Under the pieces are notes generated by a model. It had not been told where the DNA came from. It saw only the letters and a list, made by a program, of their open reading frames with translations, and ran no database searches. Source: Gallionella sp. (GTDB lineage Bacteria; Pseudomonadota; Gammaproteobacteria; Burkholderiales; Gallionellaceae). Taken from it: 64,000 nt of DNA. The position numbers and the translations under genes are program-made. The stretch covers positions 1-64,000 of the forward strand of contig JAQTWT010000010.1 in NCBI GenBank assembly GCA_028689145.1, read 5' to 3'. Position 1 is the first letter of the stretch. The number at the start of each line of letters is the position of its first letter. Positions 9,127-17,176 of this stretch are shown one piece after another.

Positions 9127-10284
9127 TCAACCCTTGGTTTTCGTCAAAAACACCGTAACTTCTTCCCGGTCGTGGTAAAGCTGCTTCGCCATCATCCGGT
9201 AATTGATGCCTTCTTCATCGAGCCGTTTGCGGATGCCACCTAATGCGCTGTCGAGTGCGACGAGGCGTTGTTTCATCGGCAGTTTCAGGTTGAAGATGGC
9301 GTGTTTGACCAAGCCAGCCGCGAACCATTCGCCGATCAGGGTGGCGACTTTGGAGGGTTTTTCCACCATGTCGCATACCAGCCAGTCTACCGCTTTGCGC
9401 GGTGCGTATTTGAAGCCGTCCTGTTTCAGATGCTGCACCAGTGGATGATTTGCCAGTACGCCCTTCATCGGGCCGTTGTCCACTGCGGTGACGCGGATGC
9501 CGCGTTTGACCAGTTGCCAGGTCCAGCCGCCGGGTGCGGCGCCGAGATCGACTGCCTGCATGCCTTGCCGTAACAAACGCGTCTGTTCACTGCGATCCAT
9601 GAATACTTCGATGGCTTCGGCCAGCTTTAGCGTGGAGCGGCTCGGCGCTTCGGCGGGCATGGACTGGCGCACGATGCCCATGATGGCTGCCGCGCTGTTG
9701 TGCGGATCGCTGCTGCCGATTAGTGCGGATGATTTGTCGGGGAAGAAGATGTGCAGGCGCGGTAGCTTTTCCGTTCGGGCTGAGCTTGTCGAAGCCTTTT
9801 GTGAGCGATCAGCAGTTTTTTCATCATGCCCTTCGACAAGCTCAGGGCGAACGGTACTTTGAGTGTCTTCCTGCAAGCGCCCTTGTTCCCGAAGTTTTTC
9901 TTCCAGCAGCGGCTGGAAGCGGCGGGTGAAGGCGGACAGGGTCTTGCCGTCGTTGGTGTCCGGCACTTCCAGCCACAGCGCGCCGAACGTGCCGGGCAGG
10001 TCAGCGACGGCGGCGAGGATCGGGGTCAGGCGGTCGCGTTCGGACAGCGGTTCGATGCTGTGGTGCAAGCGGATTGCCTGACGCGCGAAGATCAGTTCGC
10101 GATAGTTCAGGCGCTGCTCGTTCAGCGCGACGATGACATAGCCGCTGTCGGCGAGGATGGCGGGTTGCTCGATACCGATGATGGGCTTCTGTTGCTTCGC
10201 CTGGCGCAACGCTTCCTGCGCGCAATCCTGCTCAAAGCCGGGGCGGCAATACAGCAACCAGTTGGTGTTTTTAGATTTGTGCAT
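9127..10284 (-). CDS. rlmM: 23S rRNA 2'-O-ribose methyltransferase RlmM
   Basis: The protein (385 aa from MHKSKNTNW) has the Rossmann methyltransferase core VDLGAAPGGWTWQLVKRG and a following VDNGPM typical of RlmM, which methylates C2498 of 23S rRNA. The frame extends upstream to 10368, but those residues do not match the family and overlap the divergent gene. Residues about 138-173 are an insertion coded by a REP-type inverted repeat (9771-9854) that keeps the frame open. The insertion falls between the N-terminal THUMP-like region and the catalytic core, so the enzyme may still work. Confidence 0.9.
   Translation of the reverse strand: MHKSKNTNWLLYCRPGFEQDCAQEALRQAKQQKPIIGIEQPAILADSGYVIVALNEQRLNYRELIFARQAIRLHHSIEPLSERDRLTPILAAVADLPGTFGALWLEVPDTNDGKTLSAFTRRFQPLLEEKLREQGRLQEDTQSTVRPELVEGHDEKTADRSQKASTSSARTEKLPRLHIFFPDKSSALIGSSDPHNSAAAIMGIVRQSMPAEAPSRSTLKLAEAIEVFMDRSEQTRLLRQGMQAVDLGAAPGGWTWQLVKRGIRVTAVDNGPMKGVLANHPLVQHLKQDGFKYAPRKAVDWLVCDMVEKPSKVATLIGEWFAAGLVKHAIFNLKLPMKQRLVALDSALGGIRKRLDEEGINYRMMAKQLYHDREEVTVFLTKTKG
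9771..9854. repeat. REP pair (BIME-like) inserted within rlmM
   Basis: Two inverted arms, GAGCTTGTCGAAGC and CCTTCGACAAGCTCAGGGCG, flank about 32 bases. This sequence type is a common intergenic REP in proteobacteria. Here it lies inside the rlmM reading frame, and its length and phase preserve translation. Confidence 0.85.
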
Positions 10285-10360
10285 GCGCGTATTGTGGCAC
10301 AGGTTGGGAAGCCAAGCCCGAAGGTGGTAATATTCGCGCCTGTTTTTCACCGCAATTTTG

Positions 10361-11017
10361 ATGAGCAAACGTTACGATTTGATCGTGTTCGACTGGGACG
10401 GCACGCTGATGGATTCGACCGCGGTGATTGCCGGTTCGATTCAGGCCGCGTGCCGCGATCTGGGTTTGACGGTTCCCGATGATGCGGCTTCGCGCCATGT
10501 GATCGGTCTGGGTTTGTCGCAGGCGTTGCGCTACGCGGTGCCGGATGTGCCGGAGTCGATGTATGAGCCGCTGGTGGCGCGCTACCGCCAGCATTTTCTG
10601 GCGCAGGACCAGGCGATCCCGCTGTTTGACGGGGCGCGCGAGACGATCGAAGAGTTGCACGGCGCGGGCTACTGGCTGGGCGTGGCGACCGGCAAAAGCC
10701 GCATGGGGCTGGAGCGGGCGCTGGAATCTTCCGGTTTGAAAGGATATTTTCACGCCACACGCACCGCGGATCAGACTTTTTCCAAACCCGATCCGGCGAT
10801 GCTGCTGGAACTGATGGATGAACTGGCGGTCAGTAACGGGCGCACCCTGATGATCGGCGATACCACGCACGATGTGCTGATGGCGCAGAACGCCAAGGTG
10901 GATGTGGTCGCGGCGGGATACGGCGCGCATCCGCAGCAGCAGTTGCAGGAATTGAACCCGCTCGCGCTGGTGAAGGATTTTGCGGAATTGAGAGCATGGT
11001 TGCAAGCCAACGCTTAA
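10361..11017 (+). CDS. HAD-family phosphatase, phosphoglycolate phosphatase-like
   Basis: The 219-residue protein starts MSKRYDLIVFDWDGTLMDS, with the nucleophile D11 and acid/base D13 of HAD hydrolases. Later motifs include ATGKS, KPDP and MIGDTTHDVLMA, the order seen in subfamily IA. The closest general description is Gph-like, which clears 2-phosphoglycolate, but substrates vary widely within the family. It ends 22 bases before sppA and is probably cotranscribed with it. The ATG at 10361 is preferred over TTG at 10358. There is no clear ribosome binding site. Confidence 0.88.
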   Translation: MSKRYDLIVFDWDGTLMDSTAVIAGSIQAACRDLGLTVPDDAASRHVIGLGLSQALRYAVPDVPESMYEPLVARYRQHFLAQDQAIPLFDGARETIEELHGAGYWLGVATGKSRMGLERALESSGLKGYFHATRTADQTFSKPDPAMLLELMDELAVSNGRTLMIGDTTHDVLMAQNAKVDVVAAGYGAHPQQQLQELNPLALVKDFAELRAWLQANA

Positions 11018-11039
11018 CAAATTATTTAAAGGAATTGTG

Positions 11040-11987
11040 ATGGCTGAAGAAAATAACAACTGGGAACGCGGCGTGCTGGAAAAACTGGCACTGTCGGCTT
11101 TGCAGGAGCAACGCCGCGCGCGGCACTGGGGCATCTTTTTCAAGGTGCTGACGTTCGGTTACCTGTTCGTCCTGCTGTTTGTTTTCATGGGTTGGGCCGA
11201 CTCGAAAGACGGCGCGTTGAGCAGCGGCAAACATACCGCGCTGGTGGACATGCAGGGAGTGATTTCGTCGGATAGCCGCGCCAGTGCCGACACCATTATC
11301 CCCAGCTTGCAGGAGGCGTTCAAGGACAAGGGAACGCAGGGCGTGATCCTGCGCATCAACAGCCCCGGCGGTAGCCCGGTACAGTCGGGGCAGATTAATG
11401 ATGAGATTCGCCGTCTGCGCGCCAAACATCCGAATATTCCGCTGTATGTGGTGGTCGAGGATATTTGCGCCTCGGGCGGCTATTACGTGGCGGCTGCGGC
11501 CGACAAGATATTCGTGGACAAGGCCAGCCTGATCGGTTCGATCGGTGTGCTGATCGACGGCTTCGGTTTTACCGGCACGATGGACAAGCTCGGCGTGGAA
11601 CGGCGTCTGGTAACGGCCGGCACCAATAAGGGCTTCCTCGACCCGTTCTCGGCAGTCAATCCGTCGCAGCAGGAATACGCCAAACAGATGGTGGCGCAGA
11701 TTCATCAGCAGTTCATCGACGTAGTGCGAAAAGGACGCGGTCAGCGCCTCAAGGAAACGCCGGATACCTTCAGCGGTCTGGTGTGGAACGGTCAGAAGGG
11801 CGTGGAACTCGGCCTGGCGGATGGTTTCGGCAGCCTGGAATCGGTGGCGCGCGATGTAATCAAGGCCGAAGAAATCGTGGACTTCACCGTCAAGGAAGGC
11901 TTCGCCGACCGACTGGCAAAACGCTTCGGCGCGGGTGTGGCTAGTTCGCTGGGGTTCTCAACTCAGGCTGGTGTTTCGTTGCGCTAA
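11040..11987 (+). CDS. sppA: signal peptide peptidase SppA, short form (S49 family)
   Basis: This 315-residue protein has one membrane span at about 35-50 and then a periplasmic S49 peptidase domain. Ser145 in ICASGGYY fits the nucleophile and Lys197 in AGTNKGFLDPF is in place for the general base. It degrades cleaved signal peptides in the inner membrane. The ATG at 11040 follows AAGGAAT. The preceding HAD gene is the likely operon partner. Downstream are two REP-type palindromes. Confidence 0.92.
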   Translation: MAEENNNWERGVLEKLALSALQEQRRARHWGIFFKVLTFGYLFVLLFVFMGWADSKDGALSSGKHTALVDMQGVISSDSRASADTIIPSLQEAFKDKGTQGVILRINSPGGSPVQSGQINDEIRRLRAKHPNIPLYVVVEDICASGGYYVAAAADKIFVDKASLIGSIGVLIDGFGFTGTMDKLGVERRLVTAGTNKGFLDPFSAVNPSQQEYAKQMVAQIHQQFIDVVRKGRGQRLKETPDTFSGLVWNGQKGVELGLADGFGSLESVARDVIKAEEIVDFTVKEGFADRLAKRFGAGVASSLGFSTQAGVSLR

Positions 11988-12001
11988 ATCACAATGATTT
12001 T

Positions 12002-12114
12002 GTAGGGTGGGCTGTGCCCACCATGCCTGTCCTGAGCATTGATTATAGTGTGCCGTTCGCCCTGAGGTATCGAAGGGCATCTCGGTAGGGGCTTCGATAC
12101 CTCAGCCCGAACGG
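12002..12114. repeat. intergenic REP palindromes
   Basis: GTAGGGTGGGCTGTGCCCACC at about 12002-12022 is a short palindrome of a common REP class. A second element at 12052-12114 has long inverted arms: CCGTTCGCCCTGAGGTATCG and its complement. The latter is related to the REP inside rlmM. They lie between convergent sppA and tesA. Confidence 0.8.
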
Positions 12115-12134
12115 ATTTTTGATGGCGAACTAGG

Positions 12135-12755
12135 TTAGCGCAGCAGCGGCTTCAATTCTTTTAGCACACTGCGCATGATCTGCGGTTGTGCGGCAGCAAC
12201 CGGGTGCAGGTTGTCGGGCTGAAACTGTTCGGCCGCAACGTTTTTCAGCAAAAACGGCAGCAGCCTGATGCGGTGCTTGGCTGCCAGTCGCGGGTAGATA
12301 TTCTGAAACTGGGTGACGTAAGGCTCGCCGTAATTCGGCGGCAACTGCATGCCGATCAGTAGCACTTTGGCTCGGGCACGGGTCGCCTGTTCGATAATCT
12401 CGTTGAGGTTGGCTTCGATATCCGCCGTGCTGAAACCGCGCAGTCCGTCATTCACGCCGAGCTCCACAATCACAATCGCCGGACGATGTTGTTGCAATGC
12501 CTTGCTGATGCGCTGCCGTCCGCCCAGCGCGGTTTCGCCGCTGATGCTGGCATTGACGATGACGAATCCGGAGCGCGTGCGTTTTAATTCCTGTTGCAGC
12601 AGGCTGGGCCAACTTTCTGCTACTGCGATGCCGTATCCGGCTGATAGACTATCGCCGAACACTAGGATGTTTCTTGCGGCATGAGCGGAACAGGGCAGCC
12701 ACAGCGCGGCAACCAGCAACATAACTTTCAATATTGGCAAGGATAAATTTTTCAT
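12135..12755 (-). CDS. tesA: TesA-type GDSL esterase/lysophospholipase, exported
   Basis: The product has a signal peptide (residues 1-26, ending SAHA) and the GDSL block FGDSLSAGYG with catalytic Ser36. ELGVNDGLRG supplies the oxyanion Asn, and the C-terminal PDNLHP supplies Asp and His. In E. coli TesA is a periplasmic thioesterase I/protease I/lysophospholipase L1. The start MKNLSLPILK is chosen because the longer frame upstream overlaps ybbA and lacks the signal peptide. Its ATG overlaps the ATG of the divergent ybbA by two bases. Confidence 0.93.
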   Translation of the reverse strand: MKNLSLPILKVMLLVAALWLPCSAHAARNILVFGDSLSAGYGIAVAESWPSLLQQELKRTRSGFVIVNASISGETALGGRQRISKALQQHRPAIVIVELGVNDGLRGFSTADIEANLNEIIEQATRARAKVLLIGMQLPPNYGEPYVTQFQNIYPRLAAKHRIRLLPFLLKNVAAEQFQPDNLHPVAAAQPQIMRSVLKELKPLLR

Positions 12756-13437
12756 GGCAGCGATTGTGCAGTCTATCGGATTGAGTAAGCAAGTGTTGAG
12801 CCCATCAATAGATGGAAAAGGACAGCCACTGACCATCCTGCACGAAGTAAGTTTCACTGTGGATGCAGGAGAAAGTCTGGCGATACTCGGCGCGTCCGGT
12901 TCCGGCAAATCCACCCTGCTCGGTTTGCTGGCCGGGTTGGATGTGCCGAGCGGCGGCAGCGTATTGCTCGACAGCGCCGACCTGTTCGCGCTGGATGAAG
13001 ACGGGCGCGCCAGATTACGCGGCAAACTGGCCGGCTTCGTGTTCCAGTCGTTCCAGTTGCTGCCGTCACTGAACGCGCTGGAAAATGTCATGCTGCCGCT
13101 GGAATTGCGCGGTGCAACCGACGCGCGCGAACGCGCCGCAGAATCGCTGCGTCAGGTCGGATTGAGCGCACGCGCGCACCACCTGCCCAAACACCTGTCC
13201 GGCGGAGAGCAACAGCGCGTCGCACTGGCGCGCGCCTTCGTCACCCGCCCCAAGATACTGTTCGCCGACGAACCCACCGGTAACCTCGATGCCGCCACCG
13301 GCGCGCAAGTCATCGAACTGATGCTGGAACTCAATCGCGCGCAAGGCACCACCCTGATTCTGGTCACTCACGACGAAGTGCTGGCCAAGCAGTGCGGCAG
13401 GCAGCTAAGGCTGGAGGCGGGTAGGGTGGTGTCTTAA
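12754..13437 (+). CDS. ybbA: ABC transporter ATPase, YbbA family
   Basis: The 227-residue ATPase has Walker A GASGSGKS at 46-53, signature LSGGEQQRVALARAF and Walker B ILFADEPTGNLD, as in the LolD/MacB-like group. It would power the FtsX-type permease encoded at 13884-16367. The tesA/ybbA/ybbP order is conserved in proteobacteria. The function of YbbAP is poorly known; a role in export or lipid handling in the cell envelope is inferred from tesA. The ybbA-ybbP link is split here by the DUF559 cassette. Confidence 0.92.
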   Translation: MAAIVQSIGLSKQVLSPSIDGKGQPLTILHEVSFTVDAGESLAILGASGSGKSTLLGLLAGLDVPSGGSVLLDSADLFALDEDGRARLRGKLAGFVFQSFQLLPSLNALENVMLPLELRGATDARERAAESLRQVGLSARAHHLPKHLSGGEQQRVALARAFVTRPKILFADEPTGNLDAATGAQVIELMLELNRAQGTTLILVTHDEVLAKQCGRQLRLEAGRVVS

Positions 13438-13440
13438 TTT

Positions 13441-13480
13441 TCCCCTCGCCCGTTTACGGGAGAGGGGTAGGGGAGAGGGG
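13441..13480 (+). repeat. 40-bp inverted repeat, left arm of DUF559 cassette
   Basis: The arm begins TCCCCTCGCCCGTTTACGGG and ends in G-rich GAGAGGGG. Its outer 27 bases are perfectly inverted in the right arm at 13838-13877; the remainder differs slightly. The arm carries its own small hairpin CCCGT/ACGGG. Confidence 0.92.
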
Positions 13481-13482
13481 CT

Positions 13483-13887
13483 ATGAGCCTGCTGGACAAC
13501 GCAAAAGCATTACGCAGCAACCTGACCGATGCGGAGCAGAAGCTCTGGTATCACCTGCGTGCGCATCGTTTCATGGGAAGAAAATTCAAGCGGCAAAAAC
13601 CAATGGGACGCTATGTGGTGGACTTTGTTTGTCTGGAAGAGAAATTGATTATCGAGCTGGATGGAGGACAACACTCTGAGAGCGTTGAATACGACCAGGT
13701 GCGAGATTCGTGGTTGAGAAGTGAGGGCTATACGGTGCTGCGTTTCTGGAATAACGAGTTGCTGAATGAAATGGAGGGGGTGTTGGAGCGGATAATGTTT
13801 GCAGTTGATGCTGGCTCACAGACCCTTTCTAACGAAACCCTCTCCCCCAGCCCCTCTCCCGTAAACGGGCGAGGGGAGCGCGAATGA
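13483..13887 (+). CDS. DUF559 protein, PD-(D/E)xK nuclease-like
   Basis: The 134-residue protein matches DUF559, related to very-short-patch repair endonucleases. The likely active-site residues lie in VVDFVC (D47) and IIELDGGQH (E58 to H64). Such genes occur widely as single cassettes with C/G-rich flanking repeats. Here it sits between ybbA and ybbP inside a 40-bp inverted repeat. The last residues, PSPSPVNGRGERE, are coded by the right repeat arm, and the stop overlaps the ybbP start (ATGA), so it is translated as part of the operon. The true function is unknown. Confidence 0.85.
   Translation: MSLLDNAKALRSNLTDAEQKLWYHLRAHRFMGRKFKRQKPMGRYVVDFVCLEEKLIIELDGGQHSESVEYDQVRDSWLRSEGYTVLRFWNNELLNEMEGVLERIMFAVDAGSQTLSNETLSPSPSPVNGRGERE
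13838..13877 (-). repeat. 40-bp inverted repeat, right arm of DUF559 cassette
   Basis: This is the reverse complement of the left arm at 13441-13480, with an identical outer 27 bp. It is translated as the tail of the DUF559 protein. Confidence 0.92.
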
Positions 13888-16367
13888 ATCTCTTTTTCTT
13901 ATCCCTCAATCTTCTCCGTCGTGACTGGCGTGCCGGAGAATGGCGCGTGCTGCTGCTGGCTTTGGTGCTGGCAGTGGGCAGCCTGTCTACTGTCGGCTTG
14001 TTTGCCGACCGGGTGCGGCAGGCGTTGCAGCAGCAGGCGCAGAGCCTGCTCGGGGCGGATTTGCGCATCGCTTCGTCGCGTCCGCTGCCGCCCGCTTATC
14101 GTGCCGCAGCCAAGGAGCGCGGTTTGCAAACCACGCAGAGCCTGAATTTTTTGAGCATGGCGCAGCACGGCGAGCAGGCTGTGCTGAGCGAGATACAGGC
14201 GGTGGAATCCGGCTATCCGCTGCGCGGCAAGATCGTGATCAGCGACGGCAGCGAACATGCGGCGCAAGGTAGTCCACGGAGCGGCACTGTCTGGGTGAGC
14301 GGCAGAATGTTGCGCCGCCTCGAGTTGAGCGTGGGCGATGAGGTCGGCATCGGCAAACAGCGTTTCAGAGTGGCGGCACAGATCGTGCGCGATCTGGATC
14401 ATGCCGTCAGCTTTGCCAGTTTCGCGCCGCGCGTGGTGATGAACGCCGACGATCTTGCCGCGACAGGTTTGTTGCAGGAAGGCAGCCGCATCAGTTACCG
14501 GCTGATGGTTGCCGGAGAGGCCAAACAGGTTGAAGCGCTGCGCGAAGAGCTGAAAGCCAAATTGTCCGGCAACGAAAAACTGGAGGACGTGCGCGATGCG
14601 CGGCCGGAGATTCGCACCGCGCTGGAACGCGCCGAGCACTTCTTCGGGCTCGCCGCGCTGACCGCCGCGATTCTGGCGGGCGTGGCGATGGCCCTGGCGG
14701 CGCGGCGCTTCGTGCTGCGCCATCTGGATACTTGTGCGATGCTGCGCTGCCTCGGCGCGCAACAGGATCAGGTGCTGCGCCTGTTCCTGTACCAGTTCCT
14801 GTTGCTTGGCGTGGTTGCGGCCCTGCTCGGTTGCGCGCTGGGTTACGTCACGCAGGCCGCTCTGGTTGCATTCATCGAGTCGATGCGCGATGCGGAATTG
14901 CCGCCGCCATCGGTGTTGCCCGCGCTCAAGGCGGCAGCGAGCGGCTTTGCATTGCTGCTGGGCTTTGCCTTTCTGCCGCTGCTGCAATTGCGCAGCGTGC
15001 CGCCGTTGCGCGTGCTGCGCCGCGAACTGGGTGCGCCGCAGGCGAGCACCGGTGCGGCTTACGGCGCGGCGCTGCTGGTGTTGGCGGGGCTGTTTTTGTG
15101 GCAGGCAGGTTCGGTCAATTTGGGGCTGGCGATGCTGGGTGGGCTGCTGGTAGGCTTGCTAGTTTTCTTTGGCAGCGCCTGGCTGCTGTTGCGCAGCATG
15201 GAACGGCATGCCATGCGCTTGTCCGCGCACTGGCGGCATGCGTTTGCCAATCTAGCGCGGCATGGGCGCGCCAATGCAATGCAGATCGTCGCGCTGGGTT
15301 TGGGCGGCATGGCGCTGCTGTTGCTGACGCTGGTGCGAGCCGATCTGCTGCAAAGCTGGCAGGGCAAGCTGCCGCCGGATACGCCGAACCGTTTTGTGGT
15401 GAACATTCAGCCGGATCAACGCCAGCCGCTGCTGGATTTTTTTGCGCGCGTGTCTGTGCCGCAGCCGAAATTGTTGCCAATGGTGCGCGGACGATTGGTT
15501 GCTATCAATGCACGCCCGGTCAATGGAGACAGTTATGCCGAGCCGCGTACCCGAGAGCTGGTGGAGCGCGAATTCAACCTGTCTTATGCCGAAAAAATGC
15601 CGGAGTGGAATGAGCTGTTGCAGGGACAGTGGTGGCCTTCTGCATCGGGCAGGGAAGGGTTTGCGCAGCTTTCGGTGGAGGATGGTATTGCCACGAAGCT
15701 CGATATTCACCTTGGCGACGAACTCACCTATAACGTTGGTGGCACGCCTTTTACCGCGCGCGTGACCAGTTTGCGCAAAGTGCAATGGGATTCGATGCAG
15801 GTGAATTTTTTCGTGATCACCACGCCGGAGTTGCTCAATGATTCCCCGGTGAGTTACATCACCAGTTTTTATTTACCGTCTGAAAAAATACGTGCGGGCG
15901 ACCAGCTGGCGCGTGAGTTCCCGAATCTACTGCTGATCGATACAGGCGAGATGATCGCGCAGGTGCGCGGCATCATCGAGCAGGTTTCGCAGACCATCAG
16001 TATTGTATTTTTATTCACCTTGTTAAGCGGCATCGCGGTGTTGTATGCCGCGATGCTTGCCGCACAGGACGAACGGGTACACGAGGCGGCGATTCTGCGC
16101 ACGCTGGGGGCGGACAGCGCTTATCTGCGCAGTTTGCATCTCTCCGAATTTGCCGTGCTGGGCTTGCTGAGCGGCCTGCTGGCCGCCGGTGGCGCGGTGT
16201 TGCTCGGCTGGGTGCTGGCGCATTTCGTGCTGGAAATTCCGTATCGTGCCAGTCTCATCATCTGGCCGGTCGGCGCATTGGGCGGAATGCTACTGGTGAT
16301 GCTGGCGGGATGGCTGGGGACGCGGCGCTTGACGGTGTTGCCGCCGCTGGCGATCTTGCGCGAGTAG
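13884..16367 (+). CDS. ybbP: FtsX-like ABC transporter permease, YbbP family
   Basis: The 827-residue membrane protein starts MNLFFLSLNLLRRDWRAGEW. It has an N-terminal span, a periplasmic part, several spans in the middle (about 255-480) and a final FtsX-type bundle of spans with TLGADSAYLRSLHLSEF. This is the ten-span YbbP layout. It pairs with the YbbA ATPase in the inner membrane. The start overlaps the DUF559 stop, so expression probably depends on readthrough of the cassette. Substrate unknown. Confidence 0.9.
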   Translation: MNLFFLSLNLLRRDWRAGEWRVLLLALVLAVGSLSTVGLFADRVRQALQQQAQSLLGADLRIASSRPLPPAYRAAAKERGLQTTQSLNFLSMAQHGEQAVLSEIQAVESGYPLRGKIVISDGSEHAAQGSPRSGTVWVSGRMLRRLELSVGDEVGIGKQRFRVAAQIVRDLDHAVSFASFAPRVVMNADDLAATGLLQEGSRISYRLMVAGEAKQVEALREELKAKLSGNEKLEDVRDARPEIRTALERAEHFFGLAALTAAILAGVAMALAARRFVLRHLDTCAMLRCLGAQQDQVLRLFLYQFLLLGVVAALLGCALGYVTQAALVAFIESMRDAELPPPSVLPALKAAASGFALLLGFAFLPLLQLRSVPPLRVLRRELGAPQASTGAAYGAALLVLAGLFLWQAGSVNLGLAMLGGLLVGLLVFFGSAWLLLRSMERHAMRLSAHWRHAFANLARHGRANAMQIVALGLGGMALLLLTLVRADLLQSWQGKLPPDTPNRFVVNIQPDQRQPLLDFFARVSVPQPKLLPMVRGRLVAINARPVNGDSYAEPRTRELVEREFNLSYAEKMPEWNELLQGQWWPSASGREGFAQLSVEDGIATKLDIHLGDELTYNVGGTPFTARVTSLRKVQWDSMQVNFFVITTPELLNDSPVSYITSFYLPSEKIRAGDQLAREFPNLLLIDTGEMIAQVRGIIEQVSQTISIVFLFTLLSGIAVLYAAMLAAQDERVHEAAILRTLGADSAYLRSLHLSEFAVLGLLSGLLAAGGAVLLGWVLAHFVLEIPYRASLIIWPVGALGGMLLVMLAGWLGTRRLTVLPPLAILRE

Positions 16368-16387
16368 GGATTAGCGAATCACGTAGG

Positions 16388-16436
16388 TGTGGATTTATTC
16401 GCACGCAATCTGTTGGGCGAATGAATTCGCCCCTAC
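16388..16436. repeat. REP-type inverted repeat between ybbP and rlmB
   Basis: A degenerate inverted repeat has arms like GTAGGTGTGGATTTATTCGC and GCGAATGAATTCGCCCCTAC. It belongs to the same class as the element at 35017-35096. It lies between convergent genes. Confidence 0.6.
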
Positions 16437-17176
16437 AAAACTGCACTCCGTTGCCGCCTCGCCTCGAACAGGCAGATACCCGCACTGACCGATACATTCA
16501 GGCTTTCCACGTTGCCCAGCATCGGGATACGCACCAGTTCGTCGCAGGTGTCGCGGGTCAGGCGGCGCAATCCTTCGCCTTCCGCGCCCAATACCAAAGC
16601 CAGCGGGCCGGTGTGCTTGAAGCCGTGCAAATCCCGCTCCGCTTCGCCTGCCATACCGACTACCCAGATGTGGCGTTCCTGCAATTCGCGCAGGGTGCGG
16701 GCGAGGTTGGTGACGGTGATGTAAGGCACGGTTTCCGCCGCGCCGCAGGCGACTTTTTCCACAGTGGCGGTGATGCCGACCGCGCGGTCTTTCGGCGCGA
16801 TCACCGCATGCACGCCGAACGCATCTGCGCTGCGCAGACACGCGCCGAGGTTATGCGGGTCCTGCACGCCGTCCAGCACCAGCAGCAACGGCGGTTCGTC
16901 GAGCGTATCCAGCACATCGTCCAGATGCTGCACGCGCTGCGCCGCATCCACGCGCGCAGCGACACCCTGATGCCGGGCATTGCCCGCCATGCCGTCGAGG
17001 CGTGCTGCTTCGATCGGGATGATGCGCACGCCGTTGGTTTCGGCGAGCTTGATCAGGTCGCGCATGCGCGGGTCGTTGCGTTGCGCTTGCAGATAGATTT
17101 CCAGCACCCCGTCCGGGTTCTGGCGAATCCGCGAGGTGACGGCGTGAAAACCGTAAATCAGGCGCAGATCAGCCAT
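16433..17176 (-). CDS. rlmB: 23S rRNA (guanosine-2'-O)-methyltransferase RlmB
   Basis: The 247-residue SPOUT enzyme begins [20 protein letters not shown], with an N-terminal substrate-binding domain. The knotted SAM-binding motifs are [16 protein letters not shown] and [20 protein letters not shown]. RlmB methylates G2251 in the peptidyl-transferase loop of 23S rRNA. Its ATG lies within the last codons of rnr (8-base overlap), so the two are translationally coupled, the same order as in E. coli. Confidence 0.95.
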   Translation of the reverse strand: MADLRLIYGFHAVTSRIRQNPDGVLEIYLQAQRNDPRMRDLIKLAETNGVRIIPIEAARLDGMAGNARHQGVAARVDAAQRVQHLDDVLDTLDEPPLLLVLDGVQDPHNLGACLRSADAFGVHAVIAPKDRAVGITATVEKVACGAAETVPYITVTNLARTLRELQERHIWVVGMAGEAERDLHGFKHTGPLALVLGAEGEGLRRLTRDTCDELVRIPMLGNVESLNVSVSAGICLFEARRQRSAVL

